44,939 bases of DNA from Bacilli bacterium (lineage in GTDB: Bacteria; Bacillota_I; Bacilli_A; RF39; UBA660): contig JAFRAK010000022.1 in assembly GCA_017405445.1 (NCBI GenBank), positions 1 through 44,939 of the forward strand, written 5' to 3'. The translations under genes were made by a program, and so were the position numbers. Below, one piece after another: positions 24,330 to 33,472 of the stretch. The notes under the pieces were generated by a model, which searched no databases, was not told the DNA's origin, and saw nothing but the letters and a program-made list of their open reading frames with translations. Each line of letters starts with the position of its first letter. Position 1 is the first letter of the stretch.

Positions 24330-24512
24330 ACCGACAAAAGTCCAAGTCATAAAAAATTCTTATTAGTTTATTTTCTCCTAAAATCAACGAAATTATACAA
24401 AGTCAATAATAAAAAAGGAAGAGAAACTCCCCTCTTCATAAAAAAATATTATTAATAAATAGAGAAACTATTTTCTTTTGAAAACAAAAAAAGAGGAATA
24501 ATCCTCTTTTCA
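24330..24512 (-). terminator. Intergenic stretch with two tandem terminator hairpins
   Basis: After the SPFH gene, stem AAAAGAGGA/TCCTCTTTT (24510-24502 with 24497-24489) is followed by seven T. A second hairpin GAAGAG/CTCTTC (24437-24432 with 24424-24419) with CTTTTTTATT follows about 60 bases on. A TATAAT (24397-24392) sits just past the second T-tract, so a short untranslated RNA between there and the ankyrin promoter is possible. No convincing small gene was found. Confidence 0.7.
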
Positions 24513-25631
24513 TTAATTTAGTTTAGTTCCACATTTTGGACAGAAGTTTGCTCCTTTAGAAGCAGCTCCACATTTAGGACAGAAATTATTTTCTCCTTCT
24601 GAAACTTCTTCACTAGCTCCTCCATTGATATCATCAATAGTAGTTCCTTTTCCACCAAAAGCAGCTCCTGCAGCTTGTCCAAAAACTCCACCAGCATTCA
24701 TATTCGTCATTCCGACTCCCATCATACCGATAGCAGCTCCATTTGGATTATTTGCAGCATCTTTAACAGCTCTTCCATAGTCTCCAACAAGAGAACCTTG
24801 TTGCATGAATGTATTTGAAGAAAGTTCGTATTTATCAATTTTCTCTTCAGATTCATCATCTAATGTAACTGATTCAATTACAAATCCTACAATACTTAAT
24901 CCACGATCACGAATTGGTTGATCAAATACTTTCTCATCCATTGTTTTTTTAATAGTATCAGCAGCACTTGGTAATTCAAGAACTGGAACTTTATGTTCAG
25001 AGTTTCCTAATTCATTTAACACTTTTTGGAATGCTCCAACAACTTCAGATCTCATTTGTTCAACAATATCATCTTTTCTATACTCTTCAGCAGTTCCTGC
25101 AATCTTACTCATAAATGTAGCAGGATCACTAATTTTGAAAGTATATTTACCAAAACATTTTACTTCAACTCTTAAAGGAGTCATTGTTTTAGTCATTTGA
25201 TTTGGAATTGGATGTGACCAATCTTGATATGGAATTGGTGCAGGTGTACCAAATTTATTATCAATAATTTCTTTTGCATTCATATAGAATACAGCTTGTT
25301 CTTTACTAGTACCACCATTATAAGTGAAACGAGTCCACATTTCTTTAAATACATCTCCAAAATCTCCAGCAAAAAAACTTGGTGAAGATGATTGATCAAA
25401 AGTATAAATTCCTTCCTCTGCAGTAGCATCCAAAATCTTTCCACTTTGGAAAATAACTGCAATTTGTCCTGGTGCAACTTGAATTGCACTATCTTTAGAA
25501 ATGATTCCATTTGGTGTTGTTACTTTCTTCATTAAAACATCATTTTCTAAATCATCGCATTTGATATACTCTTTCCATTGATCATGTAGAGTACTACCAA
25601 TTGCATCTTTAGCAGCTCTAATTAAACCCAT
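24513..25631 (-). CDS. SPFH-domain protein with C-terminal zinc ribbon (YdjI-like)
   Basis: The 372-residue protein resembles B. subtilis YdjI and proteins often labelled 'virion core protein'. It has an N-terminal SPFH/band-7-like domain (about 40-260: GQIAVIFQSGKI, EGIYTFD, VEVKCFGKYTFKI, GLSIVGFVIESV), a Gly/Ala/Met-rich linker (about 280-340) and a CPKC/CPKC zinc ribbon at the end. In Bacillus YdjI works with YdjG and YdjH to hold PspA at the membrane. Here it follows TPM, zinc-ribbon and Tim44-like genes but has its own -10. No membrane helix of its own, so membrane contact probably depends on its partners. Confidence 0.82.
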   Translation of the reverse strand: MGLIRAAKDAIGSTLHDQWKEYIKCDDLENDVLMKKVTTPNGIISKDSAIQVAPGQIAVIFQSGKILDATAEEGIYTFDQSSSPSFFAGDFGDVFKEMWTRFTYNGGTSKEQAVFYMNAKEIIDNKFGTPAPIPYQDWSHPIPNQMTKTMTPLRVEVKCFGKYTFKISDPATFMSKIAGTAEEYRKDDIVEQMRSEVVGAFQKVLNELGNSEHKVPVLELPSAADTIKKTMDEKVFDQPIRDRGLSIVGFVIESVTLDDESEEKIDKYELSSNTFMQQGSLVGDYGRAVKDAANNPNGAAIGMMGVGMTNMNAGGVFGQAAGAAFGGKGTTIDDINGGASEEVSEGENNFCPKCGAASKGANFCPKCGTKLN

Positions 25632-25665
25632 ATTATTAAATCTCCTTCTTTTAATTTATACTTTT

Positions 25666-25671
25666 ATTATA
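25666..25671 (-). promoter_or_regulatory. -10 box upstream of the SPFH gene
   Basis: TATAAT on the minus strand preceded by TG, about 35 bases before the ATG. The -35 position (TTTTAT) is weak. Confidence 0.5.
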
Positions 25672-25702
25672 CATTATTATTCATATAAATAAAAGTACTT
25701 TT

Positions 25703-26503
25703 TTATTCCTGCTTTTCCACTACCTTATCATATTCTAACTTCACTACCATAGTAGACTGATTGATACTATCCTTAACCACAGTATTCTTTCTTTTTCGAT
25801 TTGTTCCATATTTTGTAATTGATAATACTACAATAATAAATGTTAAAGCAACAGACATAATAATAATAGAAAACCAAGGAATATCTAAAACTACTTTTCC
25901 AGATTCATCAATCTTAACATTCTCTTTATTCTTAGAATACATTTCACTAGTAAGATTAATATAATCATTACATATCTCATAATAATTATTGTCACTCATA
26001 TGTTTATCATAAATATACTTAATGATATCTCCAGAACGTTCAGTAGAATATGTTTCAAATACATCACTACCACTACCACCTGTATTACCCATAAATATTT
26101 TAGGAATATCTTCATGAACATAAATAGTTAAGATAATACCTTCTTTAGAAAAATAATTATAATCATAAAAATTATAAGTATAATCTGCTAAAGAAAAATC
26201 AATTAAATCATCCGTAATCACAATAACAGAATCTATATTAGTTTCTTTATTATATTTCAATAATTTTTTTTGAATTTCTTTCTCTTGTTTTTCTTCTAAA
26301 ACATCTGCAAAATCATATATTTTTTGTGTTTCATCTACAGAAGGTGTTTTTAATATTTTTTCTTTTACTTCATTATCTACTCTTACAGTATCAGGTATTC
26401 TTAAATCTTCTTCTCCTCTTTCATAAGTAATAGGTGCTGCATAGCAATTAACTATAAAGCAAAAGCAAAAAATGAACACTAATAATAAATATCTAAGTTT
26501 CAT
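25703..26503 (-). CDS. TPM-domain membrane protein (YdjH-like)
   Basis: The 266-residue protein has a signal peptide (1-22, ending CYA), a TPM domain (about 60-185: KIYDFADVLEEKQEKEIQKKL, DSVIVITDDL, IILTIYVHED) and a membrane helix (about 208-231) with a basic cytoplasmic tail. TPM domains in bacteria are linked to envelope maintenance and photosystem II repair in plants. Together with the neighbouring zinc-ribbon and SPFH genes this matches the Bacillus ydjGHI set. AGGAGG precedes the start. Confidence 0.8.
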   Translation of the reverse strand: MKLRYLLLVFIFCFCFIVNCYAAPITYERGEEDLRIPDTVRVDNEVKEKILKTPSVDETQKIYDFADVLEEKQEKEIQKKLLKYNKETNIDSVIVITDDLIDFSLADYTYNFYDYNYFSKEGIILTIYVHEDIPKIFMGNTGGSGSDVFETYSTERSGDIIKYIYDKHMSDNNYYEICNDYINLTSEMYSKNKENVKIDESGKVVLDIPWFSIIIMSVALTFIIVVLSITKYGTNRKRKNTVVKDSINQSTMVVKLEYDKVVEKQE

Positions 26504-26512
26504 ATATACCTC

Positions 26513-27370
26513 CTAAAAAAAGATAGAAAAAACGATTAATAAACCTAATATAATGAAGAAGACGATAGCACTAAATACAATAGTAGAAATCTTACTAGAG
26601 ACCAAATCAATAATAGAATTCCCAGTATGTCCATTCATCAAATAGTAATAATCTTTCTCTCTATATTTAATTCTTAAAAAATAAACAGGTACCATTACTT
26701 TCTTTTGTTCTTTTATTTCTATTTTTAACTGATTATCTTTTATTTTTTTCTTTTGATGAGGAACATTTTCTCTCACAATACTAATTGTATTCTTCATAAT
26801 CTGTTCTAATAATTCTTCTTTTTCCTTTTCTGCATCTTCATTCATTGGTATTAAATAAATATCTTTATTCTTTTTAGAATCAAAATGCTCTAATACACTG
26901 TAATTAAATTTATTTACAGTACTTAACATAGCTTCATTTACTTCTTTAAATCCACATACTAATACATTATCATATAAAATATTTACAGAAAACTCCGATT
27001 CAAATGTCTGCTTTGGAATCATTTTTACGTTTCGAATCTCATCTAATCCGAAGAAAGAGACTGTACCATTTACCTCTACACTATAAAGCATACAAGGTAA
27101 ATATAATTTTTTAATACCATTAATCGTCTTTTTCTTTCGAAAAATTAGAGGTAGAAAAGGATTAAATCTTATCTTAGAACGATAATCTTTTTTTGCATCA
27201 TTCAAAGTGTCTATATAAGGTAAACAGTAATAATCATCATAATCAATATGATCTAGTTTTTGAACATTTTTTGATTGACAGAAAACACAAGAAACAAAGT
27301 TCATATTACTTGGGACAGAAAACTCTGTATTACAAATATTACAATGATAATGATAAAGAACTTCTTCCAT
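26513..27370 (-). CDS. Zinc-ribbon membrane protein (YdjG-like)
   Basis: The 285-residue protein opens with a zinc ribbon (C10-x2-C13 ... C28-x2-C31), then a soluble middle domain and a C-terminal membrane helix (about 258-282). This is the plan of B. subtilis YdjG. It ends 10 bases before the TPM gene, whose AGGAGG overlaps the intergenic gap. Probable role: membrane anchor in the envelope-stress module (inference from context). Confidence 0.7.
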   Translation of the reverse strand: MEEVLYHYHCNICNTEFSVPSNMNFVSCVFCQSKNVQKLDHIDYDDYYCLPYIDTLNDAKKDYRSKIRFNPFLPLIFRKKKTINGIKKLYLPCMLYSVEVNGTVSFFGLDEIRNVKMIPKQTFESEFSVNILYDNVLVCGFKEVNEAMLSTVNKFNYSVLEHFDSKKNKDIYLIPMNEDAEKEKEELLEQIMKNTISIVRENVPHQKKKIKDNQLKIEIKEQKKVMVPVYFLRIKYREKDYYYLMNGHTGNSIIDLVSSKISTIVFSAIVFFIILGLLIVFSIFF

Positions 27371-27385
27371 AGAAACCTCCTTATA

Positions 27386-28084
27386 CTAGTAACGAACAAT
27401 ATCATTACAAACAAATACTTTTTTCATATTTTCAATTAAAGAACTACCACAATATTCACAATTTTCATGAGAAAAATTACGGATAGGACTTCCACAATTA
27501 GGACAATGAATACTAAGAGATTTTTTCTCTATTTCCACTTTTTGTATATCATATACACAAATAAATTCTGTTCGACAACGATCTTGTGTTTTAACAGAAT
27601 GTCCATTCGTATTTAAATAATACTGATAACTAGTTGCGAAATGAATTGTCGCAATTCCTTTTTCATTTTTGTAATCAGCAACCACAGTATTATGTATTTT
27701 AACATCATCATAAGTGACGTTTTTCCCTTCATTATCATGTATCATAGACTTTACAAAACTCTTAATCTTTCCATTTAATCTAGAAGTATCATTCTTTTCA
27801 ACTCCATGGATACAATCAAGTAATACCTTTTCAGATTCTCTTTTTAATTCATTAATATTTAGTTTAGGAAAATCTTTCCTAATCTGTTCTAAATAAATAC
27901 GATCCATACTAGATAATGACTTAGGAACTTCTTGATCTTCTAGTCGTGCTTCTTCTATAATTTCTTTTATATTCATTCCTTGAAAACCAAAACTATCTAG
28001 AGTTCTTCTAATTCTAATTCGAATATAAAAATAAAAGGTTAAACAAAATACAATTAAAATAATAACACCGATTAAAAAGTACAC
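27386..28084 (-). CDS. Tim44-like domain membrane protein with zinc ribbon
   Basis: The 232-residue protein has an N-terminal membrane helix (2-21), an NTF2-like Tim44 domain (about 60-185: DFPKLNINELKRESEKVLLDCI, VADYKNEKGIATIHF, CRTEFICVYDI) and a C-terminal CPNC/CEYC zinc ribbon (about 193-215). The start is GTG 28084, six bases after AGGTGA. First gene of the unit with YdjG-like and TPM genes. Tim44-like proteins bind membranes or chaperones. Confidence 0.75.
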   Translation of the reverse strand: MYFLIGVIILIVFCLTFYFYIRIRIRRTLDSFGFQGMNIKEIIEEARLEDQEVPKSLSSMDRIYLEQIRKDFPKLNINELKRESEKVLLDCIHGVEKNDTSRLNGKIKSFVKSMIHDNEGKNVTYDDVKIHNTVVADYKNEKGIATIHFATSYQYYLNTNGHSVKTQDRCRTEFICVYDIQKVEIEKKSLSIHCPNCGSPIRNFSHENCEYCGSSLIENMKKVFVCNDIVRY

Positions 28085-28102
28085 ATCTCTTCACCTGATA
28101 CT

Positions 28103-28108
28103 ATTTTA
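28103..28108 (-). promoter_or_regulatory. Extended -10 promoter of the Tim44-YdjG-TPM unit
   Basis: TGA-TAAAAT on the minus strand (28108-28103), 19 bases before the GTG start. Confidence 0.5.
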
Positions 28109-28162
28109 TCATTAAAATACTTAAGAAATAGTAATTATTCTAAATGATTTACATAACTATAC

Positions 28163-28193
28163 AAAAAATAAAGCAATTAACTTGCTTTATTTT
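28163..28193 (-). terminator. Terminator of the Cna_B adhesin gene
   Basis: Stem AATAAAGCAA/TTGCTTTATT around the stop codon, which lies in the loop (28179-28177), followed by a T-tract. Confidence 0.8.
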
Positions 28194-31100
28194 TTTGATA
28201 AAAATGATAATTAACATAAACAAGCATTCCAATCGTTATCATAAATAATAAGATAACAAATAATAGATTAGGAATTGTTTGTGGATTAATAATTCTTTCT
28301 ATTTTATTAATGATATTAGCCCCAAATAAAATATTATTTCCAGTAGGAGAAATAGTAATAATACCTCCTCTTCCATCTTCTGTAAATGTAACACCTGGAA
28401 TATCTTCAATACTTAACATACTAACAAAATCAAAATAATCATCTTCTTTTTCTACTGCTTTATATGTTCCATATGGTAAATTATCAAATTGTAAGATTCC
28501 TGTCGTACTTAAAGAACCATTATATATTATCCCTGTATCAACATTTACAAGTTCAAAATGATAGGTATATTCTTCTCCACTTAAATTATAACCTGAAATA
28601 GTATCTAAATATCCTTCATTATCAAACTTTAATTCTCCATCACTCATATATCCATTTTGTACAGTAAAATATAATGTAACACTAGGAATATCTGTTAATT
28701 CATTTGTAACAGTAAGAGTCGTTTGATCATAAGTAATATTTCCATATCTTTCATTAAAATCCTCTTCAAAAATTGTATAAGAATACTTCACTCCGTTTTC
28801 ATCATAAACAGGCATATCTTCTTTTACAATTTGCCATTCATTTTCAGAATTCAATTCCATTGTTTCAAGTTCTACATCATTTTGATAAAGTTTAATATTA
28901 ACACTTTCTGGTCTAGTAAGATACTGATTATCATAATCATTCCATATTTTAGAAATCGTTAAATTTTCATTTCTACTTAAACGATTTGTAATACTATAAT
29001 CTTCATAAGAAATATCCGAATATTCTAAAATAATATCATCATTTTCTTCTTCTAATGTATATTCATAAAGAACTTGATTATTATCATATTTAGGAACTGT
29101 AATCGTACTAGTCCATGTATCAGAATCTCCACTCAAAGTAACACTTTGATAATCACTACCATTTCTTTTAACATTAATAACTAATGATTCAGGTCTAGTA
29201 TCATATTCATTATGATTATCAATCCAATTTTTAGTAATAATTAAATCCATATTCTCTTTTAAAGTATTTGTTACTTTATAATGAGCTTGATCATATTCTA
29301 CTACGTTATAGGATGTGATATATCCTTCAGAAATAGTATAAGTATATTTTACTCCATTACTATCATACATAGGAACAGATTGATTAGAACTTGTCCAAAT
29401 ATTAGAATCACCTGTTAGAGTTACTTCTCTAAATGGAGTATTATTTTGTAGTAAATTTATAACTAAACTACTTGGTCTTGTTTCATATTCATTATTATTA
29501 TCAAACCATTCTTTTGTAAGTTGAATATCCATATTCTTACTTAGTGTATTCGTAAAAGTTACAGTAGCACTATCAAATGTACTAGTATAATCCGTTACTG
29601 CATCTTCTTGATAATAATAAGTAATTGGGTCATTATTAGTATCATATACCGGTAAGGCAATATAATTACTCCAAGTATCTGTTGAATAGTTTCCTGTAAT
29701 AGTTACTTCATGTCTACCACCCATATCAGTACGAGAAACATATACCTTTACATTTCCAGGTCTTGTTAGATAGGCATTATGGTTATCTACCCATACTTTA
29801 GTAATCGTTATTATCTTATTCAAACGATTTGTAATGGTATTCCCTGAAATTGACATTGCATAGACATAATCTCCATTTTCAACAGTATCTTCTGAGACAG
29901 TATAAGTAATTAATTCTCCATCAGCATCATATTTCGGTACTGTATAAGAACTAAACCAATGATCACTATTATTAGGATCTACATCACTACTAGTCATTGT
30001 ATAATCAATTGAATTACTAGAATTTCCATTTGGAATTATCATTATAGTTATATTATCCGGTCTTACTCCTAATTCATCATGATTATCTTCCCAGTATTTA
30101 TCAACAGTAATAGAAATATCTTCTGGTTCAACAGAATTAGGAAGACCAACCCTAACAATATTAGAATTAATTCCAGTAATAAAATCAACTGTCTCACCTG
30201 TTGAAGAATCTATCGCATTCCATTCAGTCCAACAACCATTATATGCAAATGTTTTTAAGTTTTGATTGGGAGACTTCATATTAATTAAAACATAAGTTAA
30301 AGAATTAGCAGGTAAAGTAGCAGGATTCCCCTCCTCATCAAAATATTCAAAAGCAAGTGATTTTACGATTGACCTATCAGTTTCATTAGTAAATTCATTC
30401 CATGAATCATCTTCTGATAAAGAACCAGGTTGATCACTCTCAGAATAATAAGTTTTAACAGTATACCCTTTTCCTTCAGCATAAGAAGTATCTACTCCTA
30501 AAAAATCTCCTTTCCAACCATTTCTAGTACCACTAGCACTAACAAGTTCCATACTTGGATTCATTGCATATCTTTCTAAACTATCATAAATAACCAAATT
30601 AGTAACATCATTAGTACCAGTTCTAACTCTTAATTTATAACTATAATTAGAATCGAGTGAAGAGTCCACTTTTCCTGTATCATAAGTACTTTGATCACTT
30701 TGAACAGACACCTGAACATCTTGATTAGTTGAAATAATAGATTTAATAGTACTTGAATATTTCGATCCAGTTATCAAATCTTCTGTTGAACCATTATTAT
30801 TTATATCACTTGATTCCAAATCTTCTACTCTCCAAGAAGATCTTGTTATTCCATCATCAACTGCACTAAGACTTAATGTAAGTCCATAATCACTATCTTT
30901 ATTGAAAAAATCCATCAATGCAACATTTGTCCATACATTTCCATATTCCAAAAAAGAATCAAAAGGAACACCATGATTATATTTTATATCCAAAAATCCC
31001 ATATCAGCGTTACTTCCATAACTATCATCATATGCATATATTAAGTGATAAGATGACAAATCAATCTTTATATGTATATAATTTCTTCCAGTATTATGAT

Positions 31101-33402
31101 AATTTTTGTCTATAATTATTTCTGTATTATCTTTAATTAACATTAATAATTCATTTTTCGAAATAAACTCTCCACTTGAAGTAAAAAACATTGGTGATCT
31201 AAATGAATTCTCACTATAAGCATATTTTGAATTCACTGATATAGAATTAAATATATCCTCTTCAGTCGAAAGACAATTCATTCCTTTTGGCAATAAATCA
31301 TATATCTCCCAACCATCTACTTTATATTTATTCTCCAATATACTACCATAGTGTTTTATATCATAAATTGGGAGCTCTAGTGTAGTATAAGCCGAACCAT
31401 AAAGAGTTAAAGTTGTAGTCCCTCTAAATTCTTCATTGGCAATATCTTGAGTATATTCATTCATTTCTTTTATTATACCATAAGAATTTCTTGAACCTAT
31501 TTTAATAGAATATTTATTATAAGTATTATTCCTTATGTATCTTTTTACTAAATGATTAAAATTTAACATATCATATTCTTCTATATCATTATTTGGAATA
31601 TTATCTCCTAACGAATAATGATCAGAATTATAATAATAAATATCATTTTTATTTGTATCCATAAATGCAATATTATAGATTTCTCCATTTTCTGGTATAT
31701 TATGTGCATTATTTATTGTTACTGATGATTTAATATTGAAGCTTTTTATTCCCTCATTCAATTCTTTTATACTAAAATAAAATCCCGAAATATTATCTTC
31801 TCTGTTAAATGTCCATCTTTTATAAGAAGAACTATTATTAAATGTATCATATAATTCATAATTATTATTACCTCTTCTAATATATAATTCTATCTCATAT
31901 TTGTTATATTCTATTAAAACTGAATTATTGTTTCTTAAATCCTCAGGAAATATTATTTGAGAAAAAAAGTACTCTCCAGCTTCTAATTTTCTAATAGTAT
32001 CATCTAATCCAGTAATAAATAAAAAATCATCCCCTACTTTTATGGTGGTTTTTTCCCCAATATATACAAAGGAAGCTGTTATTGTCGAACTATATATTCC
32101 TTTTTGTCCAAGATTTATATCTTCTCCAATTAGATTTTCATAATAATTCTTATTATTGTTACCTATATTACTAAAATACTTTGATAATGAATATAAGTTA
32201 CTTGGAGGAGTAATATTATAATTATCTAGATTAATAGTCAACGTTTTTGTATTTTGTAATACTCGACTAGTATTGTCTTCATAATCAACATACATATATT
32301 CAGTACTAGTAATTGTCTTATTATTATTTTGCGAATTATAATATGATTTTGGATATCCCACATAAAATGTAGGACTAGTAAATCTATATGTATTAGATGT
32401 TCTATCATATGGACTAATCACACTCATTGTTTCATCTAGAACAATACAATTAAAAGGTATTACTTCTTCAATATAAAAAGACCCACCAATATAAGGATAA
32501 CTACTTCCATGAGAAAATGAAGAATAATTATTATATGAATTTTCCTTAATGTTATATTTTACCCAATAATAATCTATTCCATTTTCTATACCATCATACG
32601 CCTCTAGTTTTTCCGAACTTCGATAAAATGGAAATTGATAATACGACCAAGGATGTTCATATAATTTTCTATATTGAAATGATAGAGTATTGCTTTCATA
32701 AGAGTTTGAACCAGCTTCCAAAGTAGCTTTAAAATCATAGGAAAACTCTCTTAAACAACTATCATCAAATTTTTCAATATACTCATTTGGAGAAGTATAA
32801 TAACTATAAGTTATTTCAGGCTGTGGTTGCATAGTATATTCTATTTGAATACTTCCTTCTAGATTAGTATTTTGTTCGATTTTTTTTGCATTAACAAATG
32901 ATAATTCTGGAGGATTACTACTTGTATTATTTAAATATGGTTCAAAAGTCCAATCATAACCACTATGAGTTGAATCATTTGCTCCCATATTAATTGTTGT
33001 CGTAATCTGAGCACCATAATATTTTAGATTTAAAATTTTAATCTTCAAATCACCAGGATTATAAGATGATATAGTATTTGTGTTTTTATAATTTATCTGT
33101 ACCATAATAATTCTAGAAGTACCACCAGTATATCCTCCATTAGATGCATCCCAATCAATACTGGTTAATGGAGTATGTCCATCATTTACAGTAGAATCAT
33201 AAAATACTGTAGAGATTTCCCAATGATCTTCTTCTATTTCTTCATCATTTGCTTCACGATAAGAACTAGAAAAAATACTAGAAACAAACTTCGTATTTTT
33301 AATACTAAATAAAGATATAACCAATGCAAAAACACATAATTCTGTAATAATTATGATTTTAGCTAAAGTATGAAGTCTTTCATTTAAACTCATTTTTTTC
33401 AT
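28177..33402 (-). CDS. Giant Cna_B-repeat surface adhesin
   Basis: A 1741-residue cell-surface protein. An N-terminal signal/membrane segment (about 16-38) is followed by a ~1050-residue region with no recognised domain, rich in Asn, Tyr and Ser. Five Cna_B repeats follow (about 1090-1193, 1194-1285, 1286-1380, 1381-1475, 1476-1570). Each has the reactive Lys (VDKYW, TKVW, TKEW, TKNW, SKIW), the central Glu (VSEDT, YYQED, ISEGY, LEEEN, FEEDF) and a terminal Asn (TITN, TFTN, KVTN, SITN, TVTN), so intramolecular isopeptide bonds are expected. A SpaA-like domain (1571-1690) precedes NPQTIPN, a membrane helix and a short basic tail. ATG 33402 follows AGGTGA; ATG 33420 is less well placed. Confidence 0.88.
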   Translation of the reverse strand: MKKMSLNERLHTLAKIIIITELCVFALVISLFSIKNTKFVSSIFSSSYREANDEEIEEDHWEISTVFYDSTVNDGHTPLTSIDWDASNGGYTGGTSRIIMVQINYKNTNTISSYNPGDLKIKILNLKYYGAQITTTINMGANDSTHSGYDWTFEPYLNNTSSNPPELSFVNAKKIEQNTNLEGSIQIEYTMQPQPEITYSYYTSPNEYIEKFDDSCLREFSYDFKATLEAGSNSYESNTLSFQYRKLYEHPWSYYQFPFYRSSEKLEAYDGIENGIDYYWVKYNIKENSYNNYSSFSHGSSYPYIGGSFYIEEVIPFNCIVLDETMSVISPYDRTSNTYRFTSPTFYVGYPKSYYNSQNNNKTITSTEYMYVDYEDNTSRVLQNTKTLTINLDNYNITPPSNLYSLSKYFSNIGNNNKNYYENLIGEDINLGQKGIYSSTITASFVYIGEKTTIKVGDDFLFITGLDDTIRKLEAGEYFFSQIIFPEDLRNNNSVLIEYNKYEIELYIRRGNNNYELYDTFNNSSSYKRWTFNREDNISGFYFSIKELNEGIKSFNIKSSVTINNAHNIPENGEIYNIAFMDTNKNDIYYYNSDHYSLGDNIPNNDIEEYDMLNFNHLVKRYIRNNTYNKYSIKIGSRNSYGIIKEMNEYTQDIANEEFRGTTTLTLYGSAYTTLELPIYDIKHYGSILENKYKVDGWEIYDLLPKGMNCLSTEEDIFNSISVNSKYAYSENSFRSPMFFTSSGEFISKNELLMLIKDNTEIIIDKNYHNTGRNYIHIKIDLSSYHLIYAYDDSYGSNADMGFLDIKYNHGVPFDSFLEYGNVWTNVALMDFFNKDSDYGLTLSLSAVDDGITRSSWRVEDLESSDINNNGSTEDLITGSKYSSTIKSIISTNQDVQVSVQSDQSTYDTGKVDSSLDSNYSYKLRVRTGTNDVTNLVIYDSLERYAMNPSMELVSASGTRNGWKGDFLGVDTSYAEGKGYTVKTYYSESDQPGSLSEDDSWNEFTNETDRSIVKSLAFEYFDEEGNPATLPANSLTYVLINMKSPNQNLKTFAYNGCWTEWNAIDSSTGETVDFITGINSNIVRVGLPNSVEPEDISITVDKYWEDNHDELGVRPDNITIMIIPNGNSSNSIDYTMTSSDVDPNNSDHWFSSYTVPKYDADGELITYTVSEDTVENGDYVYAMSISGNTITNRLNKIITITKVWVDNHNAYLTRPGNVKVYVSRTDMGGRHEVTITGNYSTDTWSNYIALPVYDTNNDPITYYYQEDAVTDYTSTFDSATVTFTNTLSKNMDIQLTKEWFDNNNEYETRPSSLVINLLQNNTPFREVTLTGDSNIWTSSNQSVPMYDSNGVKYTYTISEGYITSYNVVEYDQAHYKVTNTLKENMDLIITKNWIDNHNEYDTRPESLVINVKRNGSDYQSVTLSGDSDTWTSTITVPKYDNNQVLYEYTLEEENDDIILEYSDISYEDYSITNRLSRNENLTISKIWNDYDNQYLTRPESVNIKLYQNDVELETMELNSENEWQIVKEDMPVYDENGVKYSYTIFEEDFNERYGNITYDQTTLTVTNELTDIPSVTLYFTVQNGYMSDGELKFDNEGYLDTISGYNLSGEEYTYHFELVNVDTGIIYNGSLSTTGILQFDNLPYGTYKAVEKEDDYFDFVSMLSIEDIPGVTFTEDGRGGIITISPTGNNILFGANIINKIERIINPQTIPNLLFVILLFMITIGMLVYVNYHFYQKNKAS
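28690..30135 (-). repeat. Five tandem Cna_B repeats
   Basis: Units of about 285 bases coding for ~90-100 residues each. They share the openings K-x-W-x-D-N and RP-x-x-V and the tail TNxLx. They are diverged at the base level, so not recent duplications. Confidence 0.85.
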
Positions 33403-33421
33403 ATCTTCACCTATTATCATA

Positions 33422-33427
33422 ATTATA
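33422..33427 (-). promoter_or_regulatory. Extended -10 promoter of the adhesin gene
   Basis: TGT-TATAAT on the minus strand (33427-33422), 19 bases before ATG 33402; short leader starting next to the ribosome site. Confidence 0.6.
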
Positions 33428-33440
33428 ACATTATTTCACC

Positions 33441-33469
33441 ACAATAAAAAGTCCATCACTGGACTTTTT
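33441..33469 (-). terminator. Terminator of serS
   Basis: A 10-bp stem AAAAAGTCCA/TGGACTTTTT (33469-33460 with 33455-33446), four-base loop, then TTTTTATTG. It begins 3 bases after the stop codon. Confidence 0.85.
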
Positions 33470-33472
33470 TAA

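Noticed and set aside
24257..24350. A 30-codon open frame upstream of the ankyrin gene (MTWTFVGLTS...).
   Set aside because: The only purine-rich site is about 26 bases too far upstream, it overlaps the ankyrin start and promoter, and it has no protein-like features.
28690..30135. Regular repeats as a CRISPR array.
   Set aside because: Units are ~285 bases, coding, and diverged; they are Cna_B domains.
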